Of a DNA stretch of 64,000 nucleotides, positions 23,650 to 35,114 are shown piece after piece. A program made the translations under genes and the position numbers. Origin of the DNA: Buddleja alternifolia (taxonomy: Eukaryota > Streptophyta > Magnoliopsida > Lamiales > Scrophulariaceae); the NCBI GenBank assembly GCA_019426215.1, contig CM033393.1, positions 21,950,591 to 22,014,590 of the forward strand, given 5' to 3'. How positions within the stretch are numbered: the stretch's first letter is position 1; every line of letters begins with the position of its first letter. Below the pieces are notes generated by a model. The model did no database searches. It was not told where the DNA came from and saw nothing but the letters and a program-made list of their open reading frames with translations.

Positions 23650-24345
23650 TCATCGACCATATCTTGAATGGTCATCAGTGAAGGTGATGAAGTAAAGGAA
23701 ATCTCCTCGTGCCATTTCTCCAAATGGACCACAAACATCAGTATGCACTAAGCCTAAGATTTGTGAGGCTCTTTCAAAAGTCCCTGTGAAGGGGGATCTA
23801 ACCATCTTGCTTTTGAGACAAGATTCACAAGTAGGATAGGGATCCAATCCGAATGGGCCAATTAGTCCATCTTTCTCCATTTTGCGAATTTTATGTTCTC
23901 CGGCATGGCCTACTCTAAGATGCCAAATCAATCTTTGGTTTATTCCAAGCCTACTATGTTTCCTTTGTATAGTATTCACAGAACACTCATTCTGGACATT
24001 AAGGTAATACAATCCATTTATTAAAGAAGCAAAGCCTACTAATTTATTACCATAATATATGTTGCATCGTTCATCAATAAAACTGAAAGTGTAACTAAGT
24101 TTAACTAAAACGGGAATAGAAACAATGTTTTTAAGCCCATTGGGCAAAACTAAAACATTATCCAGAAATAGTATATGTCCAGAATTTAAAAGCAATGAGG
24201 TAGATCCAATTCCAGTAGCTGCAACGCTATGCCCACTGCCTACTTTTATCTTCACCTCATCACTGTCCAGCTTCCTTCCTTGCACCATATCCTTGTGCGC
24301 CCGGCCCCATGTTCGGACAATTTCTTCTCTAGTGGCCCAGCTCAC
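23650..24345 (-). pseudogene. GAG-pre-integrase and integrase N-part, copy F
   Basis: 231 codons. VGSGHSVAATGIGSTSL and FLDNVLVLPNGLKNIVSI precede WHLRVGHAGEHKI (zinc-binding His side), CESCLKSKMVRSPF (Cys side), and HTDVCGPFGEMARG with YFITFTDDHSRYG, where the first catalytic Asp of the integrase core lies. The sequence ends before the second Asp and the Glu, so it cannot integrate. The upstream protease motif DSGAS seen in copy B is missing; the zinc-knuckle end of gag is followed almost at once by this segment. Confidence 0.85.
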
Positions 24346-25453
24346 CGCAGTGTAGGCATCTATCTGTCTTTTGTGGCCCTTTACGCTTGCGATTCACAGG
24401 AGCTTTCCCTTTTCCTTTATCGACATCATCCTGAGCTCCAAGCTCGCCACTCTGCTTCTTGGCTTTCTTCTTCTTATTCTTCGCCCGTTTGGGCCCAGAA
24501 GAGATAACCAATGCAGTTTCCTTTCCCTTGGGTTTCAGTTGACATTGTGCAGTGTTTAATTTATTCATTAGCCCAGCTAAGTTGCATTCAATCTCATTGC
24601 AATTGAAGTTCATGATAAATTGGGAAAAAGAATCAGGAAGAGACTGCAAAATGAGATCAGTTTGAAGATGTGGGTTCATTATAAAATTGAGAGCCTCCAA
24701 TCTCTCGATCCTCGAGATCATCTTGAGGACATGATCCCCAACTTTCTCACCTTCTCTCATTTTGGCCTCGAAGAGCTCTTTAGATATCTCATATCTAGCA
24801 GTACGGCTGTGCTCACCATAGAGCTCGACCAAGTGTGCCAAGATAGCCCTTGCTGTGGTCATCTTCTTGTGGGACCTCTGAAGCTCGTTTGTCATTGAGC
24901 CGAGAATGTACTCACGCACTCGGACGTTGTCCTTTATCCATTTTTCATGAGCTTGGACTTCTTCCTCATTGGTACGTGTTCTTGCAGGAGGAGCAGGGAT
25001 GTCTGTGTCCAACACGTATCCCAAGGACATGATCCTCGAGATCATCTTGAGGACATGATCCCCAACTTTCTCACCTTCTCTCATTTTGGCCCCGAAGAGC
25101 ACTTTAGATATCTCATATCTAGCAGTATGGCTGTGCTCACCATAGAGCTCGACCAAGTGTGCCAAGATAGCCTTTGCTGTGGTCATGTTCTCGTGGGACC
25201 TCTGAAGCTCGTTTGTCATTGAGCCGAGAATGTACCCACACACTCGGATGTAGTCCTTTACCCATTTTTCATGAGCTTGGACTTCTTCCTCATTGGCACG
25301 TGTTCTGGCAGGAGGAGCAGGGATGTCTGTGTCCAACACGTATCCCAAGGACTCCATGTTGAGAACTATTCTCAAGTTCCTTAGCAAATCCACGTAGTTG
25401 GGTCCGGTAAGGATGTTCTTTTCTAGTAAAACGGAAAGTGGGTTGATAGTCAT
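24329..25453 (-). CDS. Copia gag with internal in-frame duplication, copy F
   Basis: ATG at 25453; 374 codons open, so it could still be translated. It reads LTGPNYVDLLRNLRIVLNME, then a 108-residue capsid segment present twice (see the repeat feature), then PDSFSQFIMNFNCNEIECNL, a basic KRAKNKKKKAKKQSGE linker, and the start of a CCHC knuckle (CLHCGELGH). The family coats element RNA. The duplicated segment covers most of the UBN2-type capsid, so the particle function is doubtful. Listed as CDS only because the frame is intact. Confidence 0.75.
   Translation of the reverse strand: MTINPLSVLLEKNILTGPNYVDLLRNLRIVLNMESLGYVLDTDIPAPPARTRANEEEVQAHEKWVKDYIRVCGYILGSMTNELQRSHENMTTAKAILAHLVELYGEHSHTARYEISKVLFGAKMREGEKVGDHVLKMISRIMSLGYVLDTDIPAPPARTRTNEEEVQAHEKWIKDNVRVREYILGSMTNELQRSHKKMTTARAILAHLVELYGEHSRTARYEISKELFEAKMREGEKVGDHVLKMISRIERLEALNFIMNPHLQTDLILQSLPDSFSQFIMNFNCNEIECNLAGLMNKLNTAQCQLKPKGKETALVISSGPKRAKNKKKKAKKQSGELGAQDDVDKGKGKAPVNRKRKGPQKTDRCLHCGELGH
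24707..25354 (-). repeat. 324-bp tandem duplication in gag
   Basis: Copies at 24707-25030 and 25031-25354, spacing 324 bp (108 codons), high identity by eye. Both run from the gatcctcgagatcatcttgagg-type end through the cacgtatcccaagga end. The duplication keeps the frame. The single-copy homologue is copy B gag (11781-12245). Confidence 0.93.
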
Positions 25454-27287
25454 TTTTGTTTTGAGAGAGATAAATCAAAAATAGCTGCAGAAAATAAACC
25501 AGACTTTATTAGACTTGTGTAACTAAACTAAAACTAAGTTTAAAATCAAGGACTTTGACTTATAACTTGGCTCCCACTACATTTTTCAAGATTTACACTC
25601 CCACTGTGAAAAACGGAAGTGATCGTTGCAATGTACTTCGTGGTGGGGATTGATTTCTTTAATTAATCTAATGGATGGCAACCCTTTAATGATATTTGGT
25701 CCATTATTTTAATTAAAGTGATGTCCAACATCAATCTATCTAATAGATAGTTCAATCTTCTTTTTCCCATAATCCACCAAAACCGCAACCCTTTAACGAT
25801 TTATAGGCTTTGTGGATTATCTAAGTTTACTCCCACTAACTCCTCATAATCTAACGTTTGAATTTCACCTTGCAACCCTTTAACGATATTTGGGGTAAAA
25901 TATGTCTCGATTAAGGCATCTAATGCACTTAATAAAATTCTAGAATTAAATCTTGATATACGACCCCCACTTACTGGGAAGATGCCATATACTAGGTTTA
26001 ACACTTAATTTTATTAAGTTTAGTGGAGGGAAAGGATGCCCAACACCCCTTACTAACTTAGTATCAATTTTTGCTTGGGAGAATTCATGTTCTAAACATT
26101 TATCTAAGTCTCACTTTGCACATTATTCAATTTATATAGCGCTTATTGATAACATACATGCTTCATACAAATAATGAATATGCATCGAAAGCAATAAATC
26201 AACACATATGTCCAGGGGCTTTATCTAGAGGGCCCAAGCTAATGGGCCATCATTAAAAGGAAAAATAAGCCTAGCTATTCTTCGTGGGCTCCAAGCTCCT
26301 CTTCTTTTGGATTGATCTCCTCTTGAAAGGCCTATTCTATTTCTATCTATTACATGAGATTATTTAACAACCTATACATAATTCTAGAAATCAAATAAAC
26401 GGGCTCATTTCCGGCCCTTACAACCCATAAAAGGAAATACAATCAAAAGAAAAAACCTAAGCCCATAGACAATGTCACCATCATATAATACATGCTCGCG
26501 AAAAATAAAGCAATTATATTGGTGATTAAGTTAATGAATAATTAGTCCAACTAATTAATTCCCTCAATAAAATTCTAAATTTTATTGATAATCATGACAA
26601 TTAACCATTTAGTGAGAATCTTTAATTTAAATAAATAACTTAATTAAAAATTCTCCAAGAACCATTAATTAATTATCTCACTTAAATTAATAATATTCAA
26701 TAAAAACAATTTGGCCTTGATTTCATAAAATATAATTACCAACTATTGGCATATTTAATTTCAATTAATTAGGCCCAAAACTAATTTATTGAAGAGTCAA
26801 TATTTTCAAATAAAACAATTTGGGTTTATTTAATTAAATCCGGGTCATCATCCTTTTGATCCACCTAGATAATTAAAATAGCCCAAAACCCATTTATTTA
26901 AAAAATTGGACCCGAGGAAAAATAACCCGACCCGTTAGGACCCGGGTCATAGACCTGGGCCCACGTAACTGGGCCCACGTGCATTGGGCGCACGACGTGG
27001 CCTGGCCGCGTAGCCAAGCCCCATACGAGCGCACAACGTGCGCTGTTTGCACGCCCAGCGCGCAGACTGCGCACGTTGTCCTCGTCGCGCTCGTCGCGGG
27101 GTTTTTCCGACCCGATTCTTAGAAAAATTAGATTTTTCAATTCACAAGTCATCATACTACAACATACATGAATTAAATGAAGAAAAATCATGGATTATCA
27201 TCACGAAAAACATATTCAAAACATGCTTCAAAAACGCAAAAAAACACATAATCACGTAATCTATTAAATACAGAAGTCAGAGATTGA
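25454..27287 (-). other. Untranslated leader of copy F
   Basis: AT-rich, no gene. It parallels the copy B leader (12246-14320) in several phrases, which suggests conserved RNA signals between the primer-binding site and gag. A GC-rich patch (26930-27110) contains a repeated acgtg/cgcac motif. Confidence 0.7.
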
Positions 27288-27299
27288 CTCTGATACCAC

Positions 27300-28695
27300 T
27301 GTTGGGAAAAATGGCATAAAAACAAAAACGCAGCGGAAGAATAATAAGTTTAATCCCAGTGGCTCATCTCTATTTCTCGTATTTAAATTGGGTTTTACGA
27401 AATTAATTAACGTTCTCGCGTATGTTGAAATCTGAACCAGCTTTGCAATCCTTTTCTTGAACAACAAATCCGTCGCTGTCTCTAAATTGCCACTCCGGAG
27501 TCAAAAACAAAAATCTCCTTCTTATTCACCTTGATGGACAGCTAGAGTGAGAGAGAAAGGGAGGAGGGTTTGACTTGGAGAGAAAGTTTGTAAGTTGATT
27601 CTCTTAACCTAGTTCTTTTTCCACTAAGTAGTATATATATATAAATATATATATATTCTACAATAGAAAACAATAACCTAGGCTTCACAAGCCCTATAGT
27701 GGACGCCCACTTGTAGGCTTTTAAGCCTTTGGGCTTTGGTTATTAATTAATTAAATAATTAATATTATTTATCCAATAAATTAATTAATTAAATAATCAA
27801 TTAAATTCATGTTAATATTATAATTAAATTCCCATGAGGAATTAATTAATTCATTAACTTAATTAATTAATAAAATCATCTAATGATTAATTAATTAATC
27901 TCGATATCCAATACCGAAAATTCTCTCAAGTCTTTTTCCCACAATTTTCTTTTTGCACTTCCTTTAAGCGCGACTCTTTAGGTTTGTCTCAAAAGGCAAT
28001 TGGGAGGAAACCAAAAGGATGTGAGTAGCACATAGCCAGTCACGTGGCTCACATCGTATCCCAATTGAGAACGAATGAATAAGATCATTCCAAACCATAT
28101 ACGCTGTGAATACCATATGCATATAAACCTTTTATTCTTATATCCCAGTCAAGTGAGAGTCATGGTTTTAGTCAAACTCACATGACTTGACCATATGCTT
28201 AGCTCATAATGAGTCGATGTCATTTTATGCTTTGGCCAAAGACTTTTAACCTCACTCATTCATGACTGCATAGGATACTTAGCTCATTCACTTATGAGAG
28301 AATAAATCCCATTTTTCTAGTCAGTTAACAATGCTACTTGCCCATCAAGTCGCACTTCCAGGTCGATCCCACTAAAGGGTGATTTGGATCTAACTACTCT
28401 AATGACAGACTTGATGTCACAAGTACATCTTCAACTCGAATCCTCAGGTCTAAGATTCACGCGTACCTATCACAACTTATTAGTTTCATCATTGACTGTC
28501 AGTGAGTGAATACCCATGTGATGAAACTAAGGTTCATGCATACCTATCACAACTTATTAGCCTAACTTATATGTCCATGAAATAACTTCCCACTATCATT
28601 TCCATAGTGTTCGATTGGCACTTTCTCTGTCAAAACTTATATCATGCAAGTCCTTGTTCTGTATTGATGTCCAGTCAAATACTTTCTTAGACTTG
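27300..28695 (-). repeat. 5' LTR of copy F, truncated
   Basis: It starts TGTTGGGAAAAATGGC next to the primer-binding site. Conserved family blocks are present at 27966-28060 (gcgcgactctttaggtttgtct, cagtcacgtggctcac) and 28340-28420. The sequence switches to RNase H at about 28695, before the expected CCTAACA end. Confidence 0.8.
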
Positions 28696-30281
28696 CGAAC
28701 CCTATTTCTACAAGGCTACATCGCCCTTTCCAACGATCTCTCATGAGATGTTGTATCTCTCATCATTTGTCTGGGTTTGTGAGACTTTAGTTCCTTTCAT
28801 ACGTGTGAGCTTCATTTCATCACAGTAAAGTGATAATGCAAGCTCTGAGCTAGGAACTAATAGAATTTCTACCAGGAACTTTAGATCCAAACAATTTCCT
28901 TCGACAGCCTCCAAGACTCCAAGGCAATTTCATATTCATTCTCTGTAGTAGAGTATTTTACTTGGAACCTTTCCAAGTTACTACTCCACAATTGAGGGTA
29001 AATACTAACTCAAAGTGGAATTTTAATCTTCTTTGCCAGACTCAAGGTCCGAGTAAGTATAAAACTTCCACTATCAGTTCTCCATGGGCATAGACGAAAA
29101 ATATATCCTAGGTTCTTCTCAAGAGCCCTTCCTCAGATCTTCTATCCTAGCCCTTCCGCAGATCTTCTATTCTAAATTGTTTTTAGGATTTTATTCTAAG
29201 CAAAGGGCTTGGGAGGGGCCCATTATCCTATTCTCTCTATTTTCATAGATGCAAATTATAAGGATAAAGACGGCTTCTCCCAATTCTTTCATGGAGAATA
29301 TGCTCGATGTTTATATCTTGACATAGTCAATGAGCCCACATCATTTCTCATAAGTAAAGCATTCTCCACATATAGCACCAAAAATGATATCTCGCTCCCA
29401 CTGACCTTATTGCACACGGATGGTCTCTCTTCGTTTTGATGATATCATAATTCCGAATTATGTCATCAGAGTGAAGATTCTAACTACGAGAAGTCCGCTT
29501 AAATCCATAAATGGATTCATACAACATGTAGACCTTATGAGAATCGACCTCAAATGTGAAACCCTTGGGCTGTTCAAAATGGATGTCCTTCTAGAGGAAT
29601 CCATTTATGAACGAGTCTTCACATCCACGTGCTAGATTTTCATAATATTGGTGTGTTGTTATCAAAAGTAAGATTCTAATGGATTTGATTATAGTTGTGG
29701 CAAAAGGGGCTTCCTCATAGTCAATTCCCTTCTTTTGACTACACCCTTTTGCCATCAGCTTGGCCTTGCCATTTGAGTTAATCTTTCTCTTGTAAATGTA
29801 TTCACCTCTGATGAGTACAAAACTCTTGGGGCGATCTACTAGATTCTAGGATTGATTCAAAGACATCTAATCCATCTTCACTTTCATAACCTTGACACCT
29901 TCTCGTAGAGTCCATATCCACCATCGATTTGTCATGGTAGAGGGATTGTATCCTTAGTTCTCCTCTGCTACATCACATATTTTATGCTTTCTTTGTAGCA
30001 GACAACCACTTCTCTCAGGCAGCTGAGATACTCTACCATATCAATCGTTGGTGGTTGTGTTTTAATGGGCTTAGTTTGGTTCCTTGAATAGTAGTGTCCT
30101 AAGATGTTTTGTTTTATTCTCTTAGAATAATCTTTCCACCTTCTCCAATTTCTCGAACGATCTTATCTTCGAGAAAACAGACCTCTAAGGTCATAATGAT
30201 CCCCTGATCATCATGTAGGTAAAAAGATTTCTCCCACTGAATCCTTGGGATAACTAACAAAACATCCTTTTAAGGACCGAG
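28696..30281 (-). pseudogene. Decayed copia pol, copy G
   Basis: No long frame survives, but on the minus strand the order RNase H (LSLYCDEMKL near 28840), RT and integrase C-terminal side can be followed by alignment with copy B (for example 29285-29450 against 9220-9410, and 30170-30270 against 10100-10200). The RT active-site YVDD of copy B is here YVEN-like (about 29370), so catalysis is lost. It is the most degraded pol in the window and therefore probably the oldest. It is cut on the right by copy D. Confidence 0.78.
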
Positions 30282-31812
30282 TGGTGGTCCCAAATGGCAT
30301 ACGAAAGGGTCTAGAAGGGGGGAGGGGAGGGGATTGAATAGACCCTGAAATCTTTTTCGTCTTCAAAAATTTCGTATCACTTTAAAGATTTGAACGCTTG
30401 GGTCAGACGCTTCAGGAAAGTTAACTTAGACTTAGTGATTTTAGCAGTTTACCAAAGTAGGGCAACGCTTAGATAGCTTAATCAGGGTTAGCACAGCGGA
30501 AATGAGTTTTAGCGTTCTTTTAGTTAATTTAATCGCTTTGCACTTTAACTTGTATCTTTCAAAGATAAATGATGTAATAATAATAATAAGACAATAAAGA
30601 TAAATAACAGAAGATGTATAAGGTTCACTGGGTGGTGTAATCCCAGCTACGTTCTTCTTCTCCTTTTTCACTCTGAGGAATTTACTAGGTTGATTTTCAA
30701 AGAATCACACAGAATTCTCTACAAGATAGTAAATGGTGAAAATGATCTTGGGCTCCTTGATCACACATACTTCAGCACTAATGAAGATCGTCTTCTTCAA
30801 GCTTTTCTCACTCAGAAATACTACCTAAAAGGGTTCAACAACTTTTCTCACTCAAATGAAAGGTTGAAGTTTGTCACTAGGGTTTTGTTTGTTTTTGGGA
30901 AGATCAAACAACTTGGAATATCTCAGTTGGAATTTGGGTTTCTTCTTTGGAAGATGTTTGAGATATTTGTGACTGTCTGGAATGTAGATAAAAAGCTTGA
31001 AAGATTTGGCTATGGAGTTTCTAAGTTTTTTCCCATAAAATGTACATAAGATTATTGGCGATACTTTCTCTTCTCTTTTTCGTATGTATCTTGTGTATTT
31101 TTATATCTCTTGTATGTTGTATCTTATTTAGGGTTTGCTGGGGTAAGGTATTTATAGGCAATTTCTTGGGATCTGTCCGTTGAACACATGTAGGAGCGTG
31201 CCTTTCACGCAGCACGTGAGTTTACCTAAAGTCTGACATTCCTGAAAATTCGCTGAAGCCGATTGGACGGGAGGAGCTAAAACTCTGAATTTTCTGGCAG
31301 TCTGGTTAAAAGATGGCTTGTCCACAAGTCACATTAGCTTATCACATTTAATGCTCTTATCAGGCATTTAATGCATTTTGAATTTAATTCCCGTTGGAAA
31401 TAAATGCCCGTTGAATGATTGCATTTAAGTCCTTCATGACTTGAGGATTTATTTCAGGTGAATCTGACATAAGTCTCTTGAGAGATTTTGAGCGCTTGAT
31501 CCATAAATCCTGAAAAGAGGTCCTTTAGCGTTTGACGGACGCTAAGTAATAAATCTTCATCTCTGGTTGACTTCAGACGCTGATCTTCAACCGCTTGTCT
31601 AATAGACTCACCTAGAATTCTATTAGCGACTCAGTATCAAATACTTAATCTAAAATCTACAAAGATAAAAATTACAAGCCTATAATAATTACAAACTTTC
31701 AAACGCTTATACATCAATCTATGAAAAACGGAAACTTACATCGTATTTTTGGGGTCTAACATTAAATCCTATCTTGTCATCATCAAAACATCTAACATGA
31801 AATTTCCTAACA
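30282..31812 (-). repeat. 3' LTR of copy D
   Basis: 1,531 bp, TGGTGGTCCC to AATTTCCTAACA, in plus orientation. Its partner at 42881 starts with the same bases. Differences on reading include an extra gataactgagctc in the 5' copy near 42980 and an 18-bp stretch (ggttcactgggtggtgta region, about 30620) missing from the 5' copy near 43230. Confidence 0.92.
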
Positions 31813-31826
31813 ATTTCCCCCTTTTT
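31813..31826 (-). promoter_or_regulatory. Polypurine tract of copy D
   Basis: The minus strand reads AAAAAGGGGGAAAT immediately before the 3' LTR, the classic second-strand primer of copia elements. Equivalent tracts are at 16381-16395 (copy E) and 45911-45925 (copy H). Confidence 0.88.
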
Positions 31827-34770
31827 GATGATGTCAAGACTTTTAACTCTTATTACTCTTTTATAATTTAAGAGTTAGCTAAAGTTAGATTAGCTTCAAC
31901 AAGTTGTTTCAGGGTTAAAACATTCATTCATTGAAAGAATTAAAGCATACATGTTTTACACTGAAAGAAAATCATAAATAAAACAGAAAGAAAAACATAA
32001 AAGGAATCCAGTCACTTTTTCTGTCGCTTCGCTCTTTCTTCGCCTTGTAGAACTTCTAACGCTAAGTCCAACAAGAGACGATCAATATTGATCATTGTCG
32101 TATGTTAAACTTCATCATAATCATGTCTACGAAGTCTGGCGCTTTCATTTAGCTCTAACAACCTTTCCATCCAGTCCCTTGGTGGAATACCAAGTTCACG
32201 AATTAAATCATGATAGATATCTCTTTGTCGATCATTTGACGGTCTCCAATTGATAGGTCGTTGTAGCGGTCCGGCATATGCACAAAATCCCATACTTTTT
32301 AAGAACTCGGGGTCCAACTCTGGAAGCGCGTACTTTTTGAGATAATATCTTGGCTTTCTTTTCTTGGATAGCGTTTTCTTAATGCTTACTAATTCTTCGA
32401 ACAATGAACGCCACTGTTTATTATCTGTCTTGGAAATCACTTTGGACTTTTCTTTATTTTCCCCCTTCTTGACATTATCAAGGGAGGTTTTGAGTTCAAC
32501 GACATCTCGGCGCAAGAGTCTAACTTCTTCGACGAGAAGAGCAACTTGTTGAGCGACACTCTGAGCGGCGTCATCGGATGAAGCGTGTCTTTCAGTATCG
32601 GCCAATGCGCTCTGAGCTAAGTGACGGTTGAATTCAGATGGGAGCTCAGCGATAAGAGGTGATATGCTCTGCATGATAGCAATAGTGCTTTTATTTGCAG
32701 CATTTCCAATATCACGACTCTGCGTATCCGACACTATGCCGATATGTCTATCAGCAGCCTCAAAGATCTTGGAGCAGGAACCCTCAATGTTGGTAAGCGA
32801 GTTCCAGACTGCCTGTCTGAAGTCTCTGGCTTCTGAATCGCTCTCGAAATCTGAATCAGAAGAAGGATGCTCTGGGGATGGGAGAAGTCCGTAAGAACTT
32901 GAAACTGCATCCTTACCTTTGGATTTATCTTTGATAAAAGGTTCTCCAGGCTCTTGAGTAATTTCAGCGTGCACTTCTTCAATCGCTTGATCCATGATAG
33001 GATCTGTAATCGCTGGGGGCTCGACTACCGGGGCGCTAGAAGAATCTGGCAAAGAAGCCTCAGGATGTTGAGCGACTTCCGCAGTAGGAGCAATGTCTTC
33101 TTCTATAATTTGGATTGGGGGAAAAGGTTCTCTAATACCAATGACCCAGAGGGGGCCAAGGGCTTCCAGCACATGCCTTGGACTGATCAGGCTAGATTGC
33201 GGGATAAAGAATATAGCGTCTTCTCGCTCTTCGGTACTTAGTGCAAGTTGCACACCTTCCGGTAAAGCAATCCCTGAAGTATAACAGTTGAAGAAGTCCA
33301 AAATCCAAGGCATGAGCGCTTGAGCTGCTTCTTGGTCCACTGACCTAATCAGCGAGATCATCTTGGCCACTTGAATATTTGATTCACTAAAGAGCACAGG
33401 GTGAAGAGTATATCCTCTGAAATTGTAACACTCGGAATAGTGATTGAAACTGATGTCCAGCGCTTGGGCATTTTCAAACACTGCTCTCATTGCTCTGTGG
33501 AACTCAGCGAACTCAGCGTGTTCATTCGAAACATCCACACGAATCTGACTCTGGCCTGGGAGAAGTGGTTGTTTACTTGATGAAGCATCTTCATTTAGGT
33601 TAGGAAAGGCTCGTTGAACAAACCCTGCATGAGGATGCAAAACGTAGCGTCCGCCTTGGCTGTATAAGGCAAGTTGCTGGCGAATGTAGCTTTCGATTGG
33701 TTGTCTATATCGTGGCAAAGCGCTAACATTCCCTGCAATAATCTGAAGCTGTTGAAGCAAAAAGGTTGCATAACCTCAGCGTCTATACTCTATCCCGAAT
33801 TCGAACAAAAAGGGATATCTGATCAGTTCTTCAATGGTGTAAAAGTGAAGAGCAAATTCTTCAGCCCACCTGGCTGTATTCATCATCCAATGTTTTCCAA
33901 GAATGTTCGCTTTCTTTTGCTCTTTATTAGAGGCAAGGAACTTCTCAAAATGTTCCGTCTCTTCATCATAGTCGTCAGCCCATAATCTGGCTAGATATTC
34001 ACGAGCCTCATCTTCTATCCACGAGTTGACCGGATTTGGGCGCTCCGCAACAGGCGGTCCTTTACCTTTCCATGACTTAAGTGGATTAGGAAAAAGAGCG
34101 TTCTGGGGAGACTTGACAACGGAGGGGAGAGCCGAATAGCCTATCTTGTTGAGATCTTCCTCATCTAGATTTTTATTCCAATCACCTATGTGGGGGTTCT
34201 TGAAAACAATCTTGCTTTGGCGCAGAGGATAAAAGGACTCGTCCGAGCGACTGTTGAAATTGAAATGCTGAAGATCAAAGTCAGCTCTGTTGAAAACTGG
34301 ACGACGAATATACTCAAAGCGTGATTGAAGACGCTCCAAGTTATATAGTCCTAGATTGGCAATACGCTCGAAAACTTCAAACTTGTGAGAGTTGGACATA
34401 TCGGGCCGATGGAGAGTTATTTGAAATTGTATTTCCAACTCGGCAAGCGTTTGAGTGTCTCGTTCTCTGGCGGCATAATAGAATTCAACATCTGGAGTAT
34501 ATCCGCGAGGGAAGAAATCGATGACACTAGGAGGAGGTCCGGTTGGCATGGGAACAATGGCAATCGCTTCTGTTGGGATTGGGGCCACTTCTATCGACCG
34601 CTCAGCGTTTAAAGTCGCTTCACTGGCTGATGATGTTTCAGCGTCAGGAAGGGCTTGAGATGCTTCCTTAGCGATATCCACAACAGTAGTTAGATCCACA
34701 TCCACTTCAACTGGAATCTCGGATGAATGAGGGGCATCAGCGATTGGTGCCTCTTGAGGTACATCTTGAG

Positions 34771-34852
34771 CTGATACATGTAAGCGATTGAGAAAAGCAA
34801 GCAAAATTTCCACTAAGTAGAAATTTAGAAAAGAAAAGACTAAATCGCTTAC
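34771..34852 (-). other. Putative intron 2 of the accessory ORF
   Basis: 82 bp, donor CAGG/GTAAGCGATT, acceptor ACATGTATCAG/CTCAAG, T-rich interior. Phase 1, same as intron 1, leaving a 180-bp symmetrical exon (34853-35032). Removing it joins the acidic middle exon to the long 3' exon in frame. Confidence 0.72.
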
Positions 34853-35032
34853 CCTGAGGAATATCATCAACTATTTCAGTCGCTTGATCTGTTTCTTGGA
34901 CAGGTTCCTCAGGCTCTTGGACTACTTCTTCTGGATCTAAGTCGAGAAAATAAGTTATAGGATCAGCACAAATGGGAATATCTAATTCTTCAAGAGTGTT
35001 GAGAACATATTGAATATCTGCTTCACATTGCG

Positions 35033-35114
35033 CTGAAAGATTTTTTTATCCTAGCGTTAGAAACTTAGAAACTAACGAGGAAAGGATAGACTAATTTTCT
35101 TAGCAAATACTTAC
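35033..35114 (-). other. Putative intron 1 of the accessory ORF
   Basis: 82 bp, donor CAGG/GTAAGTATTT, acceptor TCTTTCAG/CGCAATG, with TTTCTAACG as a plausible branch site about 30 bases before the acceptor. Phase 1. Read through, it brings a TAA and shifts the frame (82 is not a multiple of 3). Confidence 0.75.

Larger units (their letters stand above)
23586..28695 (-). mobile_element. Copia copy F, deleted for most of pol
   Basis: Minus-strand order: truncated 5' LTR (27300-28695), primer-binding site ctctgataccac (27288-27299), leader (25454-27287), gag with an internal duplication, GAG-pre-integrase and the integrase start. The sequence then stops at about 23590. Protease, the second half of integrase, RT and RNase H are absent. 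It is a relative of copy B (same gag and pre-integrase phrases). Confidence 0.88.

Noticed and set aside
30441..31215. Open frames in both copies of the copy D LTR (also at 43049-43808)
   Set aside because: Present in both LTRs at the same place but on opposite strands with no domain; LTR sequence, not genes.
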